The notes under the pieces: model-generated
Told to the model about the DNA's origin: nothing
Databases searched by the model: none
What the model saw: only the letters and a program-made list of their open reading frames with translations
Program-made: the position numbers and the translations under genes
Source: an uncultured Gammaproteobacteria bacterium
GTDB lineage: Bacteria; Pseudomonadota; Gammaproteobacteria; Arenicellales; UBA868
Direction: 5' to 3'
Length of the DNA stretch: 10,814 nucleotides
NCBI GenBank assembly: GCA_913051905.1
Contig: CAJXBY010000083.1
Span: 1-10,814, forward strand
Shown: positions 1 through 6,824 of the stretch, piece by piece
Layout: each line of letters opens with the position of its first letter
How positions within the stretch are numbered: the stretch's first letter is position 1

Positions 1-1
1 G

Positions 2-235
2 CAGTTTCTGGCCTACCTGCGTGATGCCTTTGACACGCTCTATGCGGAAGGCGCGCGTACGCCGCGCATGATGTCGGTTGGACTCCACTGTCGCCTGGCG
101 GGACGCCCCGGGCGTTTTCTCGCCGTGGAGCGGTTCATCGATCACGCTTTACGCCATGAGGGTGTGTGGTTCTGCCGGCGTATCGACATTGCCCGACACT
201 GGCGTCAACATCACCCTGCTCACCGGGATTCTTGA
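2..235 (+). CDS. puuE: Allantoinase PuuE, C-terminal fragment (5' end outside window)
   Basis: The frame is open from base 2 and gives 77 residues before TGA at 233-235. The fragment contains MSVGLHCRLAGRPGR followed by ERFIDHALRHEGVWFCRRID and IARHW, which is the characteristic C-terminus of the cofactor-independent, polysaccharide-deacetylase-type allantoinase PuuE. That enzyme opens the hydantoin ring of allantoin to give allantoate in the cytosol. The catalytic deacetylase motifs lie upstream of the window and cannot be checked. The stop codon shares a base with the uraD start (TGATG), so the two genes are probably translationally coupled; puuE-uraD adjacency is common in urate degradation clusters. 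The identification rests on the recalled family tail only, but the match is close. Confidence 0.9.
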   Translation, partial: QFLAYLRDAFDTLYAEGARTPRMMSVGLHCRLAGRPGRFLAVERFIDHALRHEGVWFCRRIDIARHWRQHHPAHRDS

Positions 236-795
236 TGGGCGACTTTTCATCCGAGAAGGACTCGGCGTTTCCCGGTGTACAGCCCGCTGCAATGAGCCGT
301 GTCGAGTTCGTCCGGATTTTCGGTACCGTGTATGAAAAGTCGCCTTGGGTTGCAGAACGCGCCTGGGACCAGGGACTGACACCTGCCGACAATAGCCGGC
401 AGGGGCTTCGCATTACGCTAGCCGGAATCGTTGATCGCGCCGGTCGAGATGCTCAGCTGGGGTTACTCCGGTCCCACCCCGATCTCGCGGAGGGTCTTGC
501 TGAACGCGGGCGGCTGAGCGAAGCATCAGCCAGTGAACAGGCCGGTGCCGGACTCGATCAGTGTAGCCCCGCTGAATACGCCGAATTCCAGGCGCTCAAT
601 GCGCGTTATACCGGAACATTCGGCTTCCCCTATATTCTGGCGGTGCGCGGGCGTGACCGGCAGCAGATTCTGGAAAACTTTCGCAGTCGTATCGACAATA
701 ACGCCGAGGCCGAATTCGCCGAAGCCCTCCGGCAGGTCCATCGCATTGCTGCGATCCGGCTGCAGCAGATCGGCACGTCCTCGGCACCCGCCTGA
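235..795 (+). CDS. uraD: 2-oxo-4-hydroxy-4-carboxy-5-ureidoimidazoline (OHCU) decarboxylase
   Basis: This protein of 186 residues decarboxylates OHCU, the product of urate oxidase and HIU hydrolase, to give (S)-allantoin. Family motifs are FGTVYEKSPWVAERAW (about 29-44), SHPDLAE with the catalytic-type histidine at 81, the S/E/Q..AGLD segment (about 100-108, EQAGAGLD) and FGFPYILAVRG (129-139), which is the substrate-loop signature. I chose ATG at 235 because it overlaps the puuE stop as TGATG and has a weak GGGA upstream (224-227). ATG at 292 (MSRVEFVRIF) would remove a non-conserved N-terminal 19 residues and give a length nearer the usual 165-175; it has no visible ribosome binding site. 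The open frame reaches back to 166 but that part lies inside puuE. Confidence 0.92.
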   Translation: MGDFSSEKDSAFPGVQPAAMSRVEFVRIFGTVYEKSPWVAERAWDQGLTPADNSRQGLRITLAGIVDRAGRDAQLGLLRSHPDLAEGLAERGRLSEASASEQAGAGLDQCSPAEYAEFQALNARYTGTFGFPYILAVRGRDRQQILENFRSRIDNNAEAEFAEALRQVHRIAAIRLQQIGTSSAPA

Positions 796-885
796 AGGCC
801 ATCGTTCCCGGCTCGGTGTTAGCCTCTTTCAGCCACGAAATGCTGCGGCCAACCCGTACAATAGGGCTGAATTCCTTTAGAATGC

Positions 886-898
886 CGGTCCGCTACCG
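886..898. promoter_or_regulatory. Candidate operator, copy 1 (CGGT-N5-ACCG)
   Basis: The sequence CGGTCCGCTACCG is an inverted repeat with 4-base arms and a 5-base centre. It lies within a 15-base stretch (886-900) that matches 957-971 at 14 of 15 positions. Two copies in a non-coding gap in front of a long operon suggest a binding site for a dimeric regulator. No regulator gene is visible in the window, so the cognate protein is unknown. Confidence 0.35.
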
Positions 899-956
899 CC
901 GACCTACAGTCTGTTCCGTCCCATGGTCCAACGGTCGTTTTCGAGGTTGCGCACGA

Positions 957-969
957 CGGTCCGGTACCG
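957..969. promoter_or_regulatory. Candidate operator, copy 2 (CGGT-N5-ACCG)
   Basis: CGGTCCGGTACCG repeats copy 1 with a single C-to-G change, 71 bases downstream (start to start, close to seven helical turns). The inner CGGTACCG (962-969) is itself a perfect 8-base palindrome. It ends 69 bases before the carbamoyltransferase start codon, a plausible place for a repressor site. Confidence 0.35.
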
Positions 970-1038
970 CCCGAGGCGGGCAGTGGTCCGAAGAGCTGGC
1001 GTTCAAGACTCACCTACAGAACAAGAGGAAGCACCACG

Positions 1039-2070
1039 ATGGCATTGACTGCGGATTTCGGTCCCCGAGACATTTATGCACAGGTAGAGAAGACAGGGCT
1101 CAAGGGCCGGCATCTGACGTTTATCGACGATCTGTCTCCAGACGAACTCAGCAACCTGTTCGCAACGGCCGAAATGCTCGAGCCTTACTGGCGCAGCGGT
1201 CTGGAACTCCTCCGGCACCGAATTCTGTGTACCTTGTTCTTCCAGCCCAGCACTCGAACTCGTTTCAGCCACGAGACTGCGATGTACCGACTCGGTGGCA
1301 ACGTGTTGACCGAGTCGAATCCCCTTGTTAGCTCATCGGCTGCCAAGAACGAGTCCTTGTACGATTCGATCCGGGTCATCGCGCAGTACGCCGACGTCCT
1401 TGTGCTCCGCCACCCGGACGACCAGCGTGTGTTGGCGGATCTAGAGGCGCTAGGCAGCGACGGTCTACCCATCATCAGCGGTGGTTATGGTGACGTGACT
1501 CATCCCACGCAGGGTCTGCTGGATATGTATACGGCCTGGCGGGTTCTGGGCGGGGATTTTTCCGCCATGACTGTCATGATCGCAACGCCTGACCTGTCAC
1601 GCGCACGATCGGGACAGTCTTTTGCCCTGGGCCTGGCCCGCATGGGCGCGCGCATTGTCTATTCAGGCACTACCGGGTTGCGGACCCCGGACGTGATCCG
1701 GGAGAAACTCGACGGCATGGGTGCCCGTTACGAGGAACACAATGATCTTTCAATTGGCCAGCAGGAAGAGTTAATTGCGGATCAGGGTATAGACCTGCTG
1801 TATCTTCCCGGCTGTTCGGTGAAGAAAGGTGATCCCGGCCGGGATGACTTCATGAAGAAAATGGAAGGCTACTACTTCACGGTCGAGGGTCTAGACAGAA
1901 TCCGGCAAAAAGGCGGTAAGACCGTTGGCGTGATGCATTCGCTGCCCCGCAATGAAGGCGAATTTGATTTCGGGATAGACAATACAGCGCATGAGCTCTA
2001 TTTCAAGCAGATCGGGTTCTCGGTACCGCTGCGTATGTCGCTGATCGCCAATATTGTCGGGGTGTCCTGA
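1039..2070 (+). CDS. Aspartate-carbamoyltransferase-like protein of altered substrate pocket (probable catabolic carbamoyltransferase)
   Basis: A 343-residue member of the aspartate/ornithine carbamoyltransferase fold. The carbamoyl phosphate site is intact: STRTRFSHE (71-79), lysine 103 in AAKNES (matching the 80s-loop lysine of ATCase), RHP (124-126), HPTQ (155-158) and HSLPR (300-304). HPTQ and the AAKNES loop are ATCase-like rather than OTCase-like. By my manual alignment, an arginine equivalent to E. coli PyrB Arg167 is kept (R190), but the 240s loop that reads LYMTRVQ in ATCase is LYLPGCS here (254-260). The aspartate-binding Arg229 and Gln231 are therefore replaced by Gly and Ser, so aspartate is probably not the acceptor. 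It is followed by asparaginase-like and carbamate kinase genes, so it more likely works in the catabolic direction, taking carbamoyl phosphate from a ureido compound. It is not the knotted YgeW type. Start ATG 1039 has AGGAAG about 7 bases upstream. Fold very sure, substrate unknown. Confidence 0.85.
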   Translation: MALTADFGPRDIYAQVEKTGLKGRHLTFIDDLSPDELSNLFATAEMLEPYWRSGLELLRHRILCTLFFQPSTRTRFSHETAMYRLGGNVLTESNPLVSSSAAKNESLYDSIRVIAQYADVLVLRHPDDQRVLADLEALGSDGLPIISGGYGDVTHPTQGLLDMYTAWRVLGGDFSAMTVMIATPDLSRARSGQSFALGLARMGARIVYSGTTGLRTPDVIREKLDGMGARYEEHNDLSIGQQEELIADQGIDLLYLPGCSVKKGDPGRDDFMKKMEGYYFTVEGLDRIRQKGGKTVGVMHSLPRNEGEFDFGIDNTAHELYFKQIGFSVPLRMSLIANIVGVS

Positions 2071-2096
2071 GCCGCCGGTCGGAAACGGTATGCGCG

Positions 2097-3098
2097 ATGA
2101 CGGCACCACCGAAAATCGTCATCATAGGTACCGGTGGCACAATTGCGGGCCGATCGAGTTCGGCAACCGGCCTGGCCTACGAAGCCGCAAAGCTTTCGGT
2201 CGAAGATCTCCTGGAAGCCGTCCCGGGTCTTGAAAATGTCGCCCAGATCTCGGCACAAAGCCTCTTTTCGTTAAATTCAAAGGACATGGGACCCGCTGAG
2301 TGGCAGCAGCTGGCGGGCAGGACTTCAGAGGTCCTTCGGGACCCGGGCATCTCGGGCGCGGTGATTACCCACGGTACCGACACTTTGGAAGAAGCGGCAC
2401 TTTTCCTGCACCTCACAGTGCGCAGCGACAAACCCGTAGTGCTTACCGGCAGTATGCGTCCGGCAACGGCCCTCAGCGCCGATGGCCCGGCCAATCTGTA
2501 TCAGGCCGTTCAGGTGTGCGCATCGATCAAGGCTGCCGGGCGCGGGGTGATGGTGGTGATGAATGGCGAGATCTGTCCGGCCCCCCATGTTGTGAAACGT
2601 CACTCGATAGCCACCAGTGCATTTATGGCCTACCCCGGAGGGTCTCTGGGCACTGTGTACCCGGGGCGCACGTTTTTCTTCTCGCCGCCGGGTCTACCTG
2701 CAATGTCCGGCGAGTTTGAAGAACTGATTCGCCCTGAAACGGATATACCAGAAGTCACCGTGCACTATCCGGTGGCGGGCGGTGACCCGCACTCCCTCGC
2801 CGGATCGATCACCGCCGACTGTCGTGGGCTCGTGATTGCAGCCTTCGGTTGCGGTGAGATCCCTGACCTGCTAGTGCCTGTCATTGAACAAACCGCTGCC
2901 CGCGGAATCTGCGTGGTCGTTTCGTCGCGGGTCGCCGGCGTGGCGGTGATGCCGGAGACTATGACGCTTCGGGAGGCGGATAATGTCCTCCCTTCCGGCC
3001 ATCTCAATCCGCAGAAATCTGCGCTGTTGCTGGCGCTCGGTCTGGCAGCAGGGCACAACCCACGGGACGTGTTCACGAACTTCGGTAGCGAAGGATAG
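2097..3098 (+). CDS. Asparaginase/glutaminase family amidohydrolase, cytosolic
   Basis: This 333-residue protein has the complete type I/II L-asparaginase signature: IGTGGTIAG with nucleophile Thr15, a flexible-loop tyrosine at 28, NSKDM with Ser61, THGTDTLEE with Thr94-Asp95, LTGSMRP (117-122), and Lys167 in the position of the catalytic lysine of E. coli AnsB. The C-terminal LNPQK motif is also present. It starts directly with the first beta strand and has no signal peptide, so it acts in the cytosol, unlike periplasmic AnsB. The segment after the lysine (about 168-200) departs from AnsB. In a ureide cluster that makes oxamate, an amidase able to cleave a short carboxamide would fit, so oxamate hydrolysis to oxalate and ammonia is a reasonable guess; plain asparagine hydrolysis is the conservative alternative. 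ATG 2097 has GGAAACGG (2081-2088) upstream and lies 26 bases after the carbamoyltransferase stop. Confidence 0.87.
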   Translation: MTAPPKIVIIGTGGTIAGRSSSATGLAYEAAKLSVEDLLEAVPGLENVAQISAQSLFSLNSKDMGPAEWQQLAGRTSEVLRDPGISGAVITHGTDTLEEAALFLHLTVRSDKPVVLTGSMRPATALSADGPANLYQAVQVCASIKAAGRGVMVVMNGEICPAPHVVKRHSIATSAFMAYPGGSLGTVYPGRTFFFSPPGLPAMSGEFEELIRPETDIPEVTVHYPVAGGDPHSLAGSITADCRGLVIAAFGCGEIPDLLVPVIEQTAARGICVVVSSRVAGVAVMPETMTLREADNVLPSGHLNPQKSALLLALGLAAGHNPRDVFTNFGSEG

Positions 3099-3102
3099 CC
3101 CC

Positions 3103-4077
3103 GTGGACAGCCTGCGCAGCCCACTGGATCTTCCACCACGTCTGCTGATTGCGGTCGGTGGTAATGCCATCCACCCTGAGGGAATCAGGGGCACTCCCGA
3201 GGAGCAGATGCAAACCGCAGCACGGGCTGCCCGGACACTGCTGCCCATCCTTGAGCTCGAACGCGAGCTGATTGTCACCCACGGCAACGGCCCCGGTGTC
3301 GGCAAGACGATCATGCGCCAGGTGCTGGCTCGCCACCGGGTGACGCCCATGTCGCTCGACATCTGTGTGGCAAACACCCAGGGCGTGACTGCCTATCTGC
3401 TGATGCAGGCTTTCGAGAACGCGCTGCGGAGTGCCGGAAACCCGCGACATGCTGTCGGGCTAGTGACGCAAGTAGAAGTCGATCCGGAAGACCCGGCCTT
3501 CCAGAAGCCCAGTAAGCCGGTGGGATATTTCTACTCAGAAGAGGAAGCGAGAGATCTTGAAAGCGAGCTGGGGTGGACCATGCGGGAGGACTCGGGGCGG
3601 GGCTGGCGTCAGGTGGTCCCTTCGCCTGAGCCCCGCCACATCTGTGATATTTCCCTGGTAGATGGCCTGGCCAGCCGGGGCACCATCGTGATCGCCGGAG
3701 GTGGCGGCGGAATACCGGTTGTCCGCGACAACCACGGTGTGCGCCACGGGATTGAGGCCGTGATCGACAAAGACCTGACGTCACAGCATATGGCTAACGT
3801 ACTCGGCATCAAACATATCCTGATCCTGACCGGTGTCCGAAATGTTTCTCTTCACTTCGGAACCCCGCGGCAGGAGGAGATCGGTGAGTGCGCGGTATCG
3901 CAGATGAGGCAGTACCAGTCTGAAGGACATTTTGCCGACGGCAGCATGGGTCCCAAGGTGGAAGCGGCGGTCCGCTTCATTGAACGTGGCGGCCGACGTG
4001 CGATCATCGGTCATCTGGACGAAGCACTGCCGGCGCTGATGGGCGAGGCTGGAACCCACATAGTGGCCGATGATTGA
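3103..4077 (+). CDS. allK: Carbamate kinase (AllK/ArcC family)
   Basis: This 324-residue enzyme transfers phosphate from carbamoyl phosphate to ADP, giving ATP and carbamate, which breaks down to CO2 and ammonia. Motifs in order: LLIAVGGNAI (14-23), VTHGNGPGVG (58-67), IAGGGGGIPVV (197-207), IDKDLTSQHMA with Lys223 (221-231), ILTGVRNVSLHFG (241-253) and FADGSMGPKVEAA (277-289). These place it firmly among carbamate kinases rather than general amino acid kinases. I start it at GTG 3103, four bases after the asparaginase stop, with GAAGGA (3090-3095) as the binding site; an open frame continues upstream to 2983 but lies inside the asparaginase gene. It sits with two carbamoyltransferase systems, so it is the energy-recovering step of ureide breakdown. 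The symbol follows E. coli AllK (YbcF) by context; the sequence alone does not separate it from ArcC. Confidence 0.93.
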   Translation: MDSLRSPLDLPPRLLIAVGGNAIHPEGIRGTPEEQMQTAARAARTLLPILELERELIVTHGNGPGVGKTIMRQVLARHRVTPMSLDICVANTQGVTAYLLMQAFENALRSAGNPRHAVGLVTQVEVDPEDPAFQKPSKPVGYFYSEEEARDLESELGWTMREDSGRGWRQVVPSPEPRHICDISLVDGLASRGTIVIAGGGGGIPVVRDNHGVRHGIEAVIDKDLTSQHMANVLGIKHILILTGVRNVSLHFGTPRQEEIGECAVSQMRQYQSEGHFADGSMGPKVEAAVRFIERGGRRAIIGHLDEALPALMGEAGTHIVADD

Positions 4078-4114
4078 TAACGCAAGGTAAGTTTTAAAGG
4101 AGACAGGAGCTGCA

Positions 4115-5377
4115 ATGAATGACAGTCGGAAGGGTGCTGACCCCAGGATTTTTGAAGACTTGGATCCGGAGCCGCGTCTGCTGATGGGACCAGGACCTGT
4201 GGACGTTTACCCGCGGGTGCTACAGGCCATGTCGAGGACGATGCTGGGGCAGTTTGACCCTCAGTTTACAACCTACATGAACCAGGTCATGGAGCTATAC
4301 CGGCAGGTTTTTCGCACGGACAATCACTGGACGTTTCTCGTCAACGGCACCGCAAGGGCCGGCATCGAAGCCTGCCTGACTTCGTTGATCTCGCCTGGAG
4401 ACCGGGTGCTGGTGCCGATCTTCGGCCGCTTCGGCCACCTGCTGACCGAAATCGCCGGGCGCTCCGGGGCCGATGTCGTGACGATCGACACCGAATGGGG
4501 CAGCGTCTTTGAAGCGGACCAGATTACGGACGCGGTCAAAACCTACAGCCCGCAGCTGGTCGCGCTGGTGCACGGCGATACGTCCACAACCATGGCCCAG
4601 CCACTGGCTGAAGTCGGCCGTTTCTGCCAGCAGGCCGGGGTGCTGGTCTATGCGGACACCACGGCGACGCTGGGCGGCAATCCCTTTGAGACCGATGCGT
4701 GGGGGATCGATGCAGCGTCTACCGGTCTGCAGAAATGCCTCTCGGGTCCGCCGGGAACATCACCCGTAACGCTGAGCGAGGCGGCTGTCGAGCGGATCAA
4801 CGCCCGCAAGCACGTTGAGGCGGGCATTCGGACGGTAGACGCAGTGGACGCTGATGGCAGCATCATTCAGTCAAACTACCTCGACCTGGCGATGCTGATG
4901 GATTACTGGAGCCCGCTGCGGCTTAATCACCATACCGAGTCAACGGCCATGCTTTATGCAGCGCGTGAATGCGCCCGGGTGGTTCTGGGTGAAGGGCTGG
5001 AAGCCGGATTTGCCCGCCACCGGCTGACCAGCCGCGCGCTGCGGACGGGACTCAGCGCGATGGGTCTTGAGCTCTTCGGCGATCCGGCGCACCGCATGGA
5101 GAACGTCACCGGAGTCTATATTCCCGATGCGGTCAAGGATGCCGACGCGGTGCGTCTTGCGCTGCTGGACGATTTCGGCATAGAGATCGGCACATCATTC
5201 GGTCCGCTGCACGGCAAGATCTGGCGAATCGGAACCATGGGCTATGGCTGCCGAAAGCAGAATGTACTGCGTTGTCTGACCGCGCTGGAGACGGTGCTGG
5301 CCCGGAACGGTTTCAGCGCACCCGTCGGGGCAGCGGCACAGGCGGCCTACGCGGTTTACGATGAAACCCCTGCCTGA
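4115..5377 (+). CDS. pucG: (S)-ureidoglycine--glyoxylate aminotransferase
   Basis: A 420-residue class V (fold type I) PLP aminotransferase. It begins after a short leader with LLMGPGPVDVYPRVLQAM (22-39). The likely PLP lysine is Lys207 in STGLQKCLSGPPG, with Asp181 in YADTTATLGG. A C-terminal WRIGTMGYG provides the carboxylate-binding arginine. Gln46 in MLGQFDP and Asn254 in QSNYLDLAMLMDYW match the features that distinguish ureidoglycine aminotransferases (B. subtilis PucG, Klebsiella HpxJ) from serine or alanine-glyoxylate aminotransferases. The reaction moves the amino group of ureidoglycine to glyoxylate, yielding oxalurate and glycine, so it supplies the substrate for the AllFGH-type enzyme encoded next. 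ATG 4115 has an excellent AGGAG (4105-4109), with a second AAAGGAG at 4096-4102. The last 17 bases overlap the following small gene. Confidence 0.92.
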   Translation: MNDSRKGADPRIFEDLDPEPRLLMGPGPVDVYPRVLQAMSRTMLGQFDPQFTTYMNQVMELYRQVFRTDNHWTFLVNGTARAGIEACLTSLISPGDRVLVPIFGRFGHLLTEIAGRSGADVVTIDTEWGSVFEADQITDAVKTYSPQLVALVHGDTSTTMAQPLAEVGRFCQQAGVLVYADTTATLGGNPFETDAWGIDAASTGLQKCLSGPPGTSPVTLSEAAVERINARKHVEAGIRTVDAVDADGSIIQSNYLDLAMLMDYWSPLRLNHHTESTAMLYAARECARVVLGEGLEAGFARHRLTSRALRTGLSAMGLELFGDPAHRMENVTGVYIPDAVKDADAVRLALLDDFGIEIGTSFGPLHGKIWRIGTMGYGCRKQNVLRCLTALETVLARNGFSAPVGAAAQAAYAVYDETPA

Positions 5378-5552
5378 CAGCGAAACCGGGGCCGGGCTCC
5401 TTGAAGGCCCGCCACGGGTGATCAACGTGGGGTTGGAGACGTTCGCCGAGGATCTGCTGGGCCAGGATATTGAAGTCGTCCAACTCCAGTGGCGCCCTCC
5501 CGCCGGAGGAGACATGGCCCTGGCGCGGTTGCTGTCGTTGCTGGCCGACTGA
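5361..5552 (+). CDS. Stand-alone FdrA C-terminal tail domain (63 residues)
   Basis: This small protein matches the extreme C-terminus of E. coli FdrA/AllF as I recall it: GLLE (12-15), VINVGLETFA (20-29), VV..QWRPPAGG (39-50) and LARLLSLL (54-61) align with a segment reading SLLE, VINIGLRSFA, VV..QWSPVAGG and LARLLERL. The FdrA encoded downstream (6821-8311) lacks this segment, and 496 plus 63 residues comes close to the roughly 555 of E. coli FdrA. It is probably a separate subunit or docking piece of the oxamate carbamoyltransferase complex. ATG 5361 overlaps the aminotransferase gene by 17 bases, with no strong binding site, so it depends on coupling. It ends in TGA directly followed by the ATG of allG, in the same frame. 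A short GTG start at 5418 is possible but would cut the conserved segment. Confidence 0.82.
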   Translation: MKPLPDSETGAGLLEGPPRVINVGLETFAEDLLGQDIEVVQLQWRPPAGGDMALARLLSLLAD

Positions 5553-6824
5553 ATGGCATCAGCGCTATCGGTGGCGGAAGCGATCCGGGCGGGCAACCGC
5601 CGGGCACTGGAACTGATGCTCGCCGCCGATCCGGTGCTGGTGGATGTAGTACCGGCCTGGAAGGCGATCGACGGACTGTCTGAGTGCACAATTCTGCACG
5701 CTGGTCCTCCGATCGACTGGCAGAGGATGTGCGGGCCCATGCGTGGCGCTGTAGCGGGTGTTGCGGTGTATGAAGGATGGGCGGCAGACCTGGATGAGGC
5801 CGTCCGGCTTGCGGCAGACAACCGGTTTACGTTTCAGCCGAACCACCACTTTGGTGTGGTCGGTCCCATGACCGGCTTGACGACCCGCAGCCAGCCGCTA
5901 CTGGTCGTCGAAAACCGCAATTCTGGCAACCGGGCCTACTGCACCATTAACGAAGGCCTGGGCAAAGTCATGCGCTTTGGTGGCAACGACCCGTCAGTGC
6001 GGAAAAGGCTGGTCTGGATCCGCGAGGTCCTGGGCCCGGCCCTGGGTTCGGCGCTCCAACGCTGTGGCGGGGTTGCACTGAGACCGCTGGTGGCGCGGGG
6101 TCTGGCGATGGGCGACGAGATGCACCAGCGCAACGTGGCCTGTTCCAGCCTGCTGCTGCGTGAAATCGCACCGGCGCTGGCCGTAAGTGTCGATGATCGC
6201 GACTCACTGAAAGAGATGCTGTCTTTCATGGGGGGCAACGACCAGTTCTTCCTCAACATTGCTATGGCAATGGGCAAATCGATCATGGACCCGGTAGCGG
6301 GAATCGAAGCCGCAACGGTGGTCACGGCGATGTCCCGCAACGGCACTGAGTTTGGTATCCGTGTCAGTGCGCTGGGTGACGAGTGGTTCACTGCCCCCGT
6401 TGAAATGCCGGCCGGTCTTTATTTCCCGGGTTTTACTGAGCAGGATGCCAACCCGGATATGGGCGACTCAACCATTGTTGAGACCATCGGTCTGGGGGGT
6501 TTTGCCATGGCCGCAGCACCGGCAGTCGCCGGTTTTGTCGGCGCAGGCTCGGTAAGCGAAGCAGCCGGATTCACCCGCCGCATGGGTGAAATCACGCTGG
6601 GCATGAACCCGGAGTGGGCCATTCCGTCTCTCGATTATCAGGGCGTGCCAACGGCAATCGATATTCGCCTTGTAGTCGAGACCGGTATCGTGCCCACAAT
6701 CAACACGGGTATTGCTCACCGCGATCCCGGGGTGGGACAGGTCGGTGCGGGGGTCGTCCGGGCGCCGCTGGCCTGCTTCGAAAGCGCACTCAGGGCGCTT
6801 GCCGCTAGGTTGGGTGTGTCGTGA
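5553..6824 (+). CDS. allG: AllG/YlbE family protein (DUF1116), oxamate carbamoyltransferase component
   Basis: This 423-residue protein is a close homologue of E. coli YlbE (AllG) along its full length. Landmarks are ILHAGPPIDWQRMCGPMRGA (47-66), NHHFGVVGPMTGLTT, the NRAYCTINEGLGKVMRFG block (from about 126), GDEMHQRN (from about 187), NDQFFLN (from about 229), SRNGTEFGIRVS, ANPDMGDS (from about 299) and the C-terminal GAGVVRAPLACFE. In E. coli the FdrA, YlbE and YlbF proteins were reported to act together as oxamate carbamoyltransferase, converting oxalurate and phosphate to oxamate and carbamoyl phosphate. No family member is a classical carbamoyltransferase fold. ATG 5553 follows the preceding TGA without a gap and has no binding site of its own at normal spacing; GGAGG at 5505-5509 is too far. 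Translation is probably by re-initiation. It overlaps allF by four bases (GTGA). Confidence 0.93.
   Translation: MASALSVAEAIRAGNRRALELMLAADPVLVDVVPAWKAIDGLSECTILHAGPPIDWQRMCGPMRGAVAGVAVYEGWAADLDEAVRLAADNRFTFQPNHHFGVVGPMTGLTTRSQPLLVVENRNSGNRAYCTINEGLGKVMRFGGNDPSVRKRLVWIREVLGPALGSALQRCGGVALRPLVARGLAMGDEMHQRNVACSSLLLREIAPALAVSVDDRDSLKEMLSFMGGNDQFFLNIAMAMGKSIMDPVAGIEAATVVTAMSRNGTEFGIRVSALGDEWFTAPVEMPAGLYFPGFTEQDANPDMGDSTIVETIGLGGFAMAAAPAVAGFVGAGSVSEAAGFTRRMGEITLGMNPEWAIPSLDYQGVPTAIDIRLVVETGIVPTINTGIAHRDPGVGQVGAGVVRAPLACFESALRALAARLGVS

Larger units (their letters stand above)
796..1038 (+). other. Intergenic region between uraD and the carbamoyltransferase gene; likely promoter/operator region
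   Basis: This 243-base gap is the longest in the window and the only one large enough for a promoter driving the downstream genes. It contains two copies of an imperfect palindrome (886-898 and 957-969, listed separately), a small perfect hairpin gcccg-agg-cgggc at 969-981 with no T-run after it, and a ribosome binding site AGGAAG (1026-1031) before ATG 1039. I see no convincing -35/-10 pair, no rho-independent terminator for uraD and no small gene. Confidence 0.5.

Noticed and set aside
855..883. Possible promoter CGTACA (855-860) - 17 bases - TAGAAT (878-883)
   Set aside because: The -10-like box is decent but the -35 box matches the consensus at only three positions; too weak to call as a promoter.
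969..981. Perfect hairpin gcccg-agg-cgggc as a terminator
   Set aside because: The stem is only 5 base pairs and no T-run follows.
816..1331. 171-codon + strand frame spanning the uraD-carbamoyltransferase gap
   Set aside because: It runs through the carbamoyltransferase gene in another frame, its product is Arg/Ser-rich with no recognisable domain, and it would hide the clear ribosome binding site and start at 1039.
5505..5516. GGAGGAGACATG inside the tail gene as an alternative start (12-residue leader ending at the allG ATG)
   Set aside because: These bases encode the conserved AGGDM residues of the FdrA tail, so the resemblance to a binding site plus start is most simply coincidental.
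5195..5821. 208-codon minus-strand frame
   Set aside because: It covers the end of pucG, the tail gene and the start of allG, all conserved on the + strand; its Ser/Ala/Arg-rich product is typical of a GC-rich shadow frame.
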